Shown here in pieces: positions 1-5,027 of a stretch of 5,027 nt of DNA (positions within the stretch are counted from its first letter, which is position 1; every line of letters starts with the position of its first letter). The translations under genes were made by a program, and so were the position numbers. The notes beneath the pieces are model-generated. The model had not been told where the DNA came from. It saw nothing but the letters and a program-made list of their open reading frames with translations, and did no database searches. Source of the stretch: an uncultured Eubacteriales bacterium (lineage in GTDB: Bacteria > Bacillota > Clostridia > Monoglobales > Monoglobaceae); assembly GCA_900552305.1 (NCBI GenBank), contig URZD01000152.1:1-5027 (forward strand). The letters are read 5' to 3'.

Positions 1-933
1 TTCACCTCCGGCGGAACGGAGGCGGATAACCTTGCCATAATGGGCGCGTGCGCGGCAAGCCGCGGCAGGCATATCCTCAGCACCTCGATTGAACACCCCG
101 CGGTGCTTAATACGCTGAGGAATATGGAGCGCAAGGGGTACGAGGTCGAGCTTATACCGGTGCTTAAAAACGGCATGACCGACATGGAAAGGCTTTCGAG
201 GATGATTCGCAATGATACCGCGCTTGTTTCGGTAATGCACGTCAATAACGAAATCGGAACGGTCGAGCCTGTGGAAAAGATAGGCAAGCTGATAAAGTCA
301 AAAAATCCGTATACGGGTTTCCATGTTGACGCGGTGCAGTCGTACTGCAAGCTGCCGTTTACGGCGGCGTCGCTCGGCGCGGACTTTATCTCGCTGAGTG
401 CGCACAAGATTCACGGACCTAAAGGAATGGGCGCTCTGTATATCAAAAATGGCGCAAAAATCTCGCCGATAATTTTCGGCGGCGGACAGCAGAACAATAT
501 ACGGCCGGGTACGGAGAATGTACCGGGGATAGTCGGATTCGGCATTGCGGCGGAACGCTGCCATTCTGATTTGGAGGAAAAGGCGGAAAGGATGCGCTAT
601 CTCCGCGAAAGGCTTACCGACGACGTTACGGTTAATACGCCTAAGAAGAACGCGGCACCGCACATCCTCAATGTATCGTTTGCGTATGTCAAGTCGGAGG
701 TTTTGCTTCATTCGCTGGAGGCTGACGGTGTTTATGTTTCGTCGGGGTCTGCCTGCTCAAGCCACAAAAACGGTCCGAGCTACGTTCTTACTGCAATCGG
801 GGCGGACAGAAAAATGATTGACGGAACAATAAGGTTCAGTCTTTCCGAATTCAACACCGAGGAGGAAATAGACTACGCCGCGGACAGGGTTGTTGAAAAC
901 GTCACAAAAATAAGAAAACTTTTGAAAAAATAA
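1..933 (+). CDS. Cysteine desulfurase, IscS/NifS class (5' end cut by window edge)
   Basis: PLP enzyme that removes sulfur from L-cysteine as an enzyme-bound persulfide, giving alanine. The reading frame is open from base 1, so the gene starts left of the window; 310 residues are visible and about 70 N-terminal ones are missing by comparison with IscS. Seen in order: FTSGGTEADNLAIMG at the start (PLP phosphate binding), EHPAVLNT with the His that stacks on PLP, FHVDAVQ with the PLP-contacting Asp and Gln, SLSAHKIHGPKG with the PLP lysine encoded at 406-408, RPGTEN, and SSGSACSSHKNGPSYVL with the catalytic Cys encoded at 754-756. The loop from this Cys to PSYVL has the length seen in IscS rather than the class II SufS form. 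The stop is 11 bases before thiI. The neighbour suggests it is the sulfur donor for ThiI, like Bacillus NifZ; supply to Fe-S clusters cannot be excluded. The family call is near certain, the partner is inferred. Confidence 0.96.
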   Translation, partial: FTSGGTEADNLAIMGACAASRGRHILSTSIEHPAVLNTLRNMERKGYEVELIPVLKNGMTDMERLSRMIRNDTALVSVMHVNNEIGTVEPVEKIGKLIKSKNPYTGFHVDAVQSYCKLPFTAASLGADFISLSAHKIHGPKGMGALYIKNGAKISPIIFGGGQQNNIRPGTENVPGIVGFGIAAERCHSDLEEKAERMRYLRERLTDDVTVNTPKKNAAPHILNVSFAYVKSEVLLHSLEADGVYVSSGSACSSHKNGPSYVLTAIGADRKMIDGTIRFSLSEFNTEEEIDYAADRVVENVTKIRKLLKK

Positions 934-938
934 AGGAG
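932..938 (+). promoter_or_regulatory. Ribosome binding site of thiI, overlapping the upstream stop codon
   Basis: AAAGGAG lies six bases before the thiI ATG at 945 and shares its first two bases with the TAA stop (931-933) of the cysteine desulfurase. It fixes the thiI start. A ribosome finishing the desulfurase sits directly on this site, so translational coupling of the two genes is likely (inference). Confidence 0.85.
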
Positions 939-944
939 CGGAAA

Positions 945-2120
945 ATGCAAAAGATAGATTTGATACTGTTAAAATACGGCGAGATTGCTTTAAAAGGACT
1001 GAATAAGCCGCTTTTTGAGCATAAGCTCACGGATAATATTAAAAGCCGATTGGACAAAATCGGTCAGTTTAGTGTGAAAAGGGCTCAATCCACAATTTAT
1101 GTTGAGCCCTTGGATAAAACCGCGGATATGGACGAGGCTGTTGATACTCTTAAAAAGGTGTTCGGAATAGTGAATATCTGCCCTGTTGCGCGGTGCGATA
1201 AGGATATGGACAGTATTGCCGCGCTCGCAGTCGAGTGCGTGAGGGACAGCCTTACAACCGAGAAAACCTTTAAGGTGGAAACAAAGCGCGAGGACAAGAA
1301 TTTTCCGCTTAATTCGCCGCAGATTTCCCGGGAAATAGGCGGGCGTATTCTGGACGCGATACCGGAGCTTACGGTTGACGTACACAATCCGGATATACTT
1401 GTCAATATTGAAGTTCGCCGTGACGCGTTTGTTTACACAAAAAAGGAACACGGCGCGGGCGGTATGCCGGTCGGCACTAACGGAAAGGCGACAATCCTGC
1501 TTTCGGGCGGAATTGACAGTCCGGTTGCGGGGTATATGATAGCAAAGCGCGGTGTAGAGTTGGAGGCGGTGCATTTTCACAGTCATCCGTACACAAGCGA
1601 CCGCGCAAAGGAAAAGGTAATCGACCTTGCGAAGCAGATGTCCGCATACTGCGGCAAAATCAATCTGCACGTTGTGCCGTTTACCGATATTCAGCTTTCG
1701 ATTATCGAAAAATGCCCAGAAAACTACCTGACGGTAATTATGCGCAGAATAATGATGCGGATTGCGGAAAAAATCTCCGCACGCGAAGGCTCGGCTGCAC
1801 TGATTACGGGCGAAAGTATAGGTCAGGTTGCAAGCCAGACGATGGAAAGCCTTGTCTGCACGGATAACGCGGTCGGACAGCCTGTGTTCAGACCCCTTAT
1901 AGGAATGGACAAGGAGGAAATCGTGACAATATCGAAAAAAATCGGAACTTACGAAACCTCGATTCTGCCGTATGAGGATTGCTGCACAATATTTGTGCCA
2001 AAGCACCCGAAAACAAAACCGCGCCTTGACGAAATAATCGAGGCGGAAAAGGCTCTTGAAAATATTGACGAGCTTATTTCCCGGGCAATAGAGGATGAGG
2101 AGCTTATTACGATAAGGTAG
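945..2120 (+). CDS. thiI: tRNA 4-thiouridine synthase ThiI, short form without rhodanese domain
   Basis: Cytosolic enzyme that adenylates uridine 8 of tRNA with ATP and replaces its oxygen with sulfur, giving s4U8, a near-UV-sensitive mark. The 391 residues show an N-terminal ferredoxin-like part (about 1-60), a THUMP RNA-binding domain (about 60-165, ending near DILVNIEVRRDAFVY), and a PP-loop ATP pyrophosphatase domain from about 175. That domain has SGGIDSP at 187-193, HFHSHPYTSDRAKEKV at 210-225 and TGESIGQVASQT at 288-299. YEDCCTIFVPKHPKTKP at 343-359 holds the cysteine region that corresponds to the persulfide-accepting Cys344 of E. coli ThiI. The protein ends about 30 residues later, so the rhodanese domain of E. 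coli ThiI (about 480 residues) is absent. That domain alone supports thiazole synthesis in enterobacteria, so this protein probably serves tRNA only. The upstream cysteine desulfurase is the likely direct sulfur donor. The start is supported by AAAGGAG six bases upstream. Confidence 0.97.
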   Translation: MQKIDLILLKYGEIALKGLNKPLFEHKLTDNIKSRLDKIGQFSVKRAQSTIYVEPLDKTADMDEAVDTLKKVFGIVNICPVARCDKDMDSIAALAVECVRDSLTTEKTFKVETKREDKNFPLNSPQISREIGGRILDAIPELTVDVHNPDILVNIEVRRDAFVYTKKEHGAGGMPVGTNGKATILLSGGIDSPVAGYMIAKRGVELEAVHFHSHPYTSDRAKEKVIDLAKQMSAYCGKINLHVVPFTDIQLSIIEKCPENYLTVIMRRIMMRIAEKISAREGSAALITGESIGQVASQTMESLVCTDNAVGQPVFRPLIGMDKEEIVTISKKIGTYETSILPYEDCCTIFVPKHPKTKPRLDEIIEAEKALENIDELISRAIEDEELITIR

Positions 2121-2132
2121 GCGAGAACTTTT

Positions 2133-2651
2133 ATGTGCAAAAATTCGACAATATCCGACAGTAACATTCCGATAGAGGAAACGGTTGTACGGCTCTTGAC
2201 AGAGAACGGACTAAGGGTTGCTACGGCGGAAAGCTGTACGGGCGGACTGACGGCGCAGAAGATAACCTCGGTTTCGGGCGCGTCGGAGTGTTTTGACTGT
2301 GGTGTGGTGACCTACTCCAACGGGATGAAGCATAAGCTTCTGGGCGTGAGTACGTCAACACTGGAAAAATTCGGCGCGGTGTCGGACGAGACTGCACTGG
2401 AGATGTGCAAGGGCGTGTGCCTGCTTGCGGGCGCGGATTTTGGAATAGGAATAACGGGAATTGCGGGGCCGGGCGGCGGCACAAAGGAAAAGCCTGTCGG
2501 ACTGGTGCATATCGGAATTTACGGACAAGGGATTCACTGTTCTCACGGCTATCTGTTTTCGGGAAACCGCAGCGAGGTGAGAGAGAAATCCGCAAACTGC
2601 GCACTGGAGCTTGTGCGCCGCGCCGTACTCCGCATAGATTTGGAACAATAA
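2133..2651 (+). CDS. pncC: Nicotinamide-nucleotide amidohydrolase PncC (stand-alone CinA C-terminal domain)
   Basis: Predicted to deamidate nicotinamide mononucleotide to nicotinate mononucleotide, returning NMN (for example from NAD-dependent DNA ligase) to NAD synthesis. The 172-residue length matches stand-alone PncC (165 in E. coli) rather than full CinA (about 410), whose N-terminal MoCF-like domain is absent. Family signatures seen: TAESCTGG at 31-38 (nucleophile-loop Ser), VTYSNGMK at 59-66, GAVSDETA at 81-88, GITGIAGPGGGTKEKPVG at 106-123, and FSGNRSEVR at 142-150. There is no signal peptide or membrane segment. It begins 12 bases after the thiI stop. Its ribosome site is weak (GGCGAG at 2120-2125 overlapping the thiI stop, or AAGG farther back), so it probably depends on coupling to thiI. 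The ATG at 2133 leaves 31 residues before AESC, five or so more than in E. coli PncC. The CinA-C family call is very safe; the amidohydrolase activity is inferred from characterised members. Confidence 0.93.
   Translation: MCKNSTISDSNIPIEETVVRLLTENGLRVATAESCTGGLTAQKITSVSGASECFDCGVVTYSNGMKHKLLGVSTSTLEKFGAVSDETALEMCKGVCLLAGADFGIGITGIAGPGGGTKEKPVGLVHIGIYGQGIHCSHGYLFSGNRSEVREKSANCALELVRRAVLRIDLEQ
2607..2622 (+). repeat. 16-base direct repeat, copy 1 (end of pncC)
   Basis: GAGCTTGTGCGCCGCG occurs here in frame within the last codons of pncC (ELVRRA) and again at 2709-2724, 102 bases downstream, where it forms the left arm of the putative terminator. The match does not extend on either side. Seen directly; whether it has a function or is chance is unknown. 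Confidence 0.6.
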
Positions 2652-2704
2652 TGTGTCGGTTTGTTTGAAAACGTACGGCTATGGTTGAAATATTTGTTGA
2701 TTAT

Positions 2705-2755
2705 GGGTGAGCTTGTGCGCCGCGTATGCGGCGGGGGACACGGCTTGCCCTTTTT
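2705..2755 (+). terminator. Probable Rho-independent terminator of the desulfurase-thiI-pncC operon
   Basis: It begins 54 bases after the pncC stop. GGGTGAGC (2705-2712) pairs with GCTTGCCC (2743-2750) over eight positions, two of them G-U. GTG (2715-2717) pairs with CAC (2739-2741), and CGCCGC (2718-2723) pairs perfectly with GCGGCG (2728-2733) across a GTAT loop. GGGGA (2734-2738) is left as a one-sided bulge. The base of the stem is followed at once by TTTTT at 2751-2755. The pairing was worked out by hand; the bulge makes it less regular than a classic terminator, but the T-run position is correct. Confidence 0.65.
2709..2724 (+). repeat. 16-base direct repeat, copy 2 (left arm of terminator)
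   Basis: Identical to 2607-2622. Because this copy pairs with the right arm of the terminator, the copy in pncC could in principle compete for the same partner (inference). Confidence 0.6.
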
Positions 2756-2924
2756 GTATGCTTAATTGAAAACAAAAATCCGCCTCTCAAAATCGGAGTT
2801 CGGGTTACTCCCTTTCGGTCAGCCGCTGATATGATTGCCGATAATATGCGGATAGCGGCTGAAAATTCATACTTTGATATCGGAAAGTTGATGTTTATTG
2901 GGGAAAAGTTGACAAATAATCAAA
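2756..2924. other. Non-coding intergenic DNA with small inverted repeats
   Basis: This is the spacer between the operon terminator and the next promoter; no credible gene is seen. It contains a perfect 9-base inverted repeat, TCAGCCGCT (2819-2827) with AGCGGCTGA (2854-2862), enclosing 26 bases, with no T-run after it. Just before it lies a smaller one, GGAGT (2795-2799) with ACTCC (2807-2811), around a 7-base loop. An open frame at 2726-2944 covers the region but has no ribosome site, starts inside the terminator hairpin, runs into the promoter, and matches no family I know. The stretch could be a dispersed intergenic repeat, an upstream regulatory region or gene debris; the sequence alone does not decide. 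Confidence 0.5.
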
Positions 2925-2953
2925 TTGACAGCTTTTTGGGGTAATGCTATAAT
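2925..2953 (+). promoter_or_regulatory. Consensus sigma-A/sigma-70 promoter with extended -10, for the ADP-ribosylglycohydrolase-like gene
   Basis: The -35 is TTGACA (2925-2930) and the -10 is TATAAT (2948-2953), both perfect, with the optimal 17-base spacer. TGC immediately before the -10 (2945-2947) gives an extended -10 (TGn). Transcription should start near 2960, leaving a leader of about 30 bases before the ATG at 2991. A second TTGACA at 2909-2914 has no matching -10. With the real -35 it makes a TTGA-N7-TCAA-N1-TTGA arrangement (2909-2928) that could be an operator overlapping the -35 (inference). A promoter this strong in isolation is often held down by a repressor. Confidence 0.9.
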
Positions 2954-2976
2954 TATACATAAGTAAGAAGTACGCT

Positions 2977-2983
2977 AAGGGGG
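2977..2983 (+). promoter_or_regulatory. Ribosome binding site of the ADP-ribosylglycohydrolase-like gene
   Basis: AAGGGGG lies seven bases before the ATG at 2991 and fixes that start. No other in-frame start with comparable spacing is seen. Confidence 0.85.
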
Positions 2984-2990
2984 AAGCGAC

Positions 2991-4595
2991 ATGAACAAAA
3001 TTACATACGACAGATTTCTTGATAAGGTTCACGGCTGCTGGTACGGGAAATGCCTCGGCGGGGCGGCTGGAGCGCCGGTTGAGGGAATTAAAAACATTAT
3101 AGATGTGGGGGACTTTACCGAAATATTCAATCCCGACCTCCCGAACGACGACCTTGATTTGCAGCTTTTGTGGCTTGACGTCATTGAGCGTAAGGGCGCG
3201 GAGATAACCTCGTGCGACCTTGCGGACGCATGGATTGAAAAGTGCTGGTATCCGTTTTCGGAGTACGGCTACTTTATGAAAAATTATATGCGCGGAATAA
3301 AGCCGCCGTACAGCGGAATTATAAATAACCCGTTTTTTATGGAGGGAATGGGCTGCCCTATCCGCTCGGAGATATGGGGCATAATAAATGCCGGAAACCC
3401 AAAACAGGCGGCGGAGTATGCGTATATTGACGCGTGCCTTGACCATGCGGAAAATGCTGTTTATGCGGAGCAGTTCCTTGCGGCGGTGGAAAGCCTTGCC
3501 TTTTTTGAAAGCGATATAAGAACTCTTATAAACCGCGGAATGGGGTATATTCCGAAGAATTGCAGACTTGCGGAGTGTTTTGGGGTGGTTATCCGCGAAT
3601 TTGAGAGCGGAGCCGACTGGGAGAGCGCACGCCGCGCGGTTTTGAACAGATTCGGACATCCGGACTTTACAAATTCGGTACAAAACATGGGAATAATTCT
3701 GATTGCGCTTTTGTACGGCGGCGGAGATATGAGAAAAACAATAAATATTGCTTTGCGCTGCGGCTATGACACGGACTGCACCTGTGCGTCCGCGGCGTCC
3801 GTTGTCGGAATAATCAGCGGCTATAATGCGCTTGGCGAGCTGAAAAGCCTTATCAACGATTATTTTATATGCGGGATTGATGTAAAAAGACCATCTGACA
3901 GTATAAAAAGGCTTGCGGAGGACTGCTGCACCGTCGCAATGAATACGCCGAACAGCCTGCTGTGTGTGACTGACAGAGAAAACAGGTCGGGCAGCATTTC
4001 GCTGAAATGCGAGTACCCTACAAAAGAGGGAATTGAGGTGGCAAAGCGGAGCGTTGAGCCGATACGGTGGGAAATTTACGGACCGTATTATGACCAGCTG
4101 CACAAGGAAATGAATCCGGAATACCCGAGTCCGCACGGCGAGGGCAGCGTACTGCCGGATATCGTGTGCATGGTCAATAACGAGGCGTTTCTTGACCGCG
4201 ATTATCCGAAGGGAGATTTGGCGTGTACGGTTGAGGCGTATGAGGACATGATAGAGCTTGACAATTACATAACCATGCAGGGACAGTATGCGTGTCTTGC
4301 GGAAACAACGGTGTATTCCGACAGGGAGCAGACAGTCTGGGCGGTAATCGGAAACAATGACGCGTTTTCGATGTCGGTAAACGGTGAAACCGTGCTTGCG
4401 GCGGACGAAATGCGGCTTTGGACGCCGTATAACAATTTTTGTCTTATAAGACTTAATGCCGGTGAGAACCGCATAGCGTTAAAACTTCTTAAACGCGGTG
4501 AGGTATTCAGATTTTCCATAGGATTCAGATGCTACACGGGCGAACACTGGCATAGGAGCAAATGGTGTACCGACCTTAAATACAGCAAGCAATGA
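2991..4595 (+). CDS. ADP-ribosylglycohydrolase (DraG/ARH) fold protein with C-terminal beta-rich domain
   Basis: The 534-residue protein is predicted cytosolic, with no signal peptide or membrane segment. Residues 1-315 form an ARH-type domain: GCWYGKCLGGAAGAPVEG at 15-32 (family start motif), PNDDLDLQLLWL at 51-62 in place of the usual TDDT segment, CPIRSEIWGIINAGNP at 122-137, DHAENAVYAEQFLAA at 151-165, and RCGYDTDCTCASAA at 256-269 holding the second metal-binding aspartate pair, D260 and D262. Classical members cleave ADP-ribose from protein side chains using two metal ions. Here the threonines next to both aspartate pairs appear to be N52 and C263. Residues from about 385 to 534 form an added domain rich in predicted beta strands; VWAVIGNNDAFSMSVNGETV at 449-468 recalls jelly-roll (galactose-binding or PA14-like) domains that bind sugars. 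It has its own strong promoter and terminator. The true substrate is unknown: ADP-ribosyl groups or another N- or O-glycoside. The fold call is strong, the activity is not. Confidence 0.88.
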   Translation: MNKITYDRFLDKVHGCWYGKCLGGAAGAPVEGIKNIIDVGDFTEIFNPDLPNDDLDLQLLWLDVIERKGAEITSCDLADAWIEKCWYPFSEYGYFMKNYMRGIKPPYSGIINNPFFMEGMGCPIRSEIWGIINAGNPKQAAEYAYIDACLDHAENAVYAEQFLAAVESLAFFESDIRTLINRGMGYIPKNCRLAECFGVVIREFESGADWESARRAVLNRFGHPDFTNSVQNMGIILIALLYGGGDMRKTINIALRCGYDTDCTCASAASVVGIISGYNALGELKSLINDYFICGIDVKRPSDSIKRLAEDCCTVAMNTPNSLLCVTDRENRSGSISLKCEYPTKEGIEVAKRSVEPIRWEIYGPYYDQLHKEMNPEYPSPHGEGSVLPDIVCMVNNEAFLDRDYPKGDLACTVEAYEDMIELDNYITMQGQYACLAETTVYSDREQTVWAVIGNNDAFSMSVNGETVLAADEMRLWTPYNNFCLIRLNAGENRIALKLLKRGEVFRFSIGFRCYTGEHWHRSKWCTDLKYSKQ

Positions 4596-4658
4596 AATTT
4601 TGTGCGGAAAAGACTTTAACTAACGGATAAAAATATGATTTTGACGGTGTGTACCACC

Positions 4659-4697
4659 AAAAACGGTCTTTGCCGTTATTCGGGCAAAGACCGTTTT
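4659..4697. terminator. Strong bidirectional Rho-independent terminator between convergent genes
   Basis: CGGTCTTTGCC (4664-4674) and GGCAAAGACCG (4683-4693) form a perfect 11-base-pair stem around an 8-base loop. The stem is flanked by AAAAA on the left (4659-4663) and TTTT on the right (4694-4697), so it can stop transcription from both sides. It lies 63 bases after the ADP-ribosylglycohydrolase-like gene and 23 bases beyond the stop of the minus-strand reductase gene. Confidence 0.93.
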
Positions 4698-4720
4698 CCT
4701 GCGGCAGAGGATATAACTCT

Positions 4721-5027
4721 TTAAAAACCGATGATTTCTTTTACCGCAGCGTCATCAAGAACAATGTCCGCGCCGCGCAGGGATTCGGAAAGCTGAGATT
4801 CGTTTTTTCCGCCGATTATGGGCAATACTTCGGTGCTGCGCACGGACAAGAGCAGCGCGCATACGATTGCCGCAACAGGACAGCCGTAATCTTCGGCAAG
4901 CGTTTTTATGCGGTCAAGCCGTTTGAGGTTTTCCTTACACAGGTATCTTTCGCGCGCTTTTGCACTGAGCGCCGCTTCGCCGCCCGCCGCCATTTTGGAG
5001 AAAAATCCCTTTGCCTGCGGGGCAAAG
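4721..5027 (-). CDS. Aldo/keto reductase, C-terminal part (5' end beyond the window)
   Basis: NAD(P)H-dependent reductase of the aldo/keto reductase superfamily, which interconverts carbonyls and alcohols in a TIM barrel; the substrate cannot be told. Read on the minus strand, the frame is open to the window edge, and the visible 101 residues begin FAPQAKGFFSKM. The internal ATG at 4993 is therefore not the start; roughly 200 residues are missing. QAKGFFSK, the helix ENLKRLDRIKTLAEDYG with CPVAAIVCALLLS after it, and VLPIIGGKNESQLSES match the end of the barrel. The last segment corresponds to the IPG...EN stretch that binds the NADPH adenosine part, with Ser in place of the usual final Asn. 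The protein ends DDAAVKEIIGF and stops with TAA at 4723-4721. The catalytic Asp, Tyr, Lys and His residues lie outside the window. It converges on the ADP-ribosylglycohydrolase-like gene and shares the two-way terminator. Confidence 0.9.
   Translation of the reverse strand, partial: FAPQAKGFFSKMAAGGEAALSAKARERYLCKENLKRLDRIKTLAEDYGCPVAAIVCALLLSVRSTEVLPIIGGKNESQLSESLRGADIVLDDAAVKEIIGF

Noticed and set aside
40..933. Cysteine desulfurase starting at the ATG at base 40
   Set aside because: The codons from base 1 already encode the conserved FTSGGTEADNLAI motif, so the gene begins before the window.
990..2006. Open frame of 338 codons on the minus strand opposite thiI
   Set aside because: The sense strand encodes an unmistakable ThiI. 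The antisense product is low-plausibility and rich in Arg, His and Cys.
2909..2937. A second promoter using the TTGACA at 2909-2914
   Set aside because: Seventeen bases downstream there is only CTTTTT, with no -10-like sequence. An operator or chance copy is more likely.
2726..2944. Open frame of 72 codons on the plus strand in the intergenic region
   Set aside because: It has no ribosome binding site, starts in the loop of the terminator hairpin, runs into the promoter spacer, and resembles no known family.
2895..4136. Open frame of 413 codons on the minus strand opposite the ADP-ribosylglycohydrolase-like gene
   Set aside because: It lies antisense to a gene with clear family motifs, promoter and ribosome site. 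Its protein is Arg-, Val- and Tyr-rich with no recognisable domain, as expected for a codon-bias shadow.
2133..4595. A functional NAD/ADP-ribose system joining pncC and the ADP-ribosylglycohydrolase-like gene
   Set aside because: Both touch NAD-related chemistry in name, but a terminator, about 340 bases and a separate strong promoter lie between them, and the second enzyme's substrate is unproven.
4721..4993. A complete 90-residue protein starting at the ATG at 4993 on the minus strand
   Set aside because: The frame continues upstream to the window edge with aldo/keto reductase sequence (FAPQAKGFFSK), so this Met is internal to a longer gene.

Overview
The window reads as ordinary chromosome of a Gram-positive anaerobe, most likely a Clostridia/Oscillospirales-type Firmicute. 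The support is a short ThiI without a rhodanese domain, placed directly after a cysteine desulfurase (an arrangement known from Bacillus and clostridia), together with strong purine-rich ribosome binding sites and a textbook sigma-A promoter. The species cannot be named from the sequence. No RNA gene, CRISPR array, transposase or phage gene is visible.

Layout. (1) 1-2651, plus strand: a tight operon whose promoter lies left of the window. It holds the 3' part of an IscS/NifS-class cysteine desulfurase (1-933), thiI (945-2120) and a stand-alone PncC/CinA-C NMN amidohydrolase (2133-2651). The gaps are 11 and 12 bases. A bulged hairpin followed by five Ts at 2705-2755 probably ends it. (2) 2756-2990: non-coding DNA with small inverted repeats, then a perfect TTGACA-N17-TATAAT promoter with an extended -10 and a second TTGACA just upstream. 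(3) 2991-4595, plus strand: a single-gene unit for a 534-residue ADP-ribosylglycohydrolase-fold protein with a C-terminal beta-rich extension. (4) 4659-4697: a strong two-way terminator. (5) 4721-5027, minus strand: the C-terminal third of an aldo/keto reductase whose start lies to the right of the window.

How the genes work together. The desulfurase probably passes persulfide sulfur to ThiI, which makes 4-thiouridine at position 8 of tRNAs. PncC recycles nicotinamide mononucleotide in NAD metabolism; its link to tRNA thiolation is probably only operon sharing. The ADP-ribosylglycohydrolase-like protein is separately transcribed. It is the least understood gene here: two positions that are usually metal-binding threonines in the family are Asn and Cys, and it carries an added domain. 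I found no convincing new multi-gene system; the points that merit a second look are this enzyme, its promoter and the intergenic region before it.
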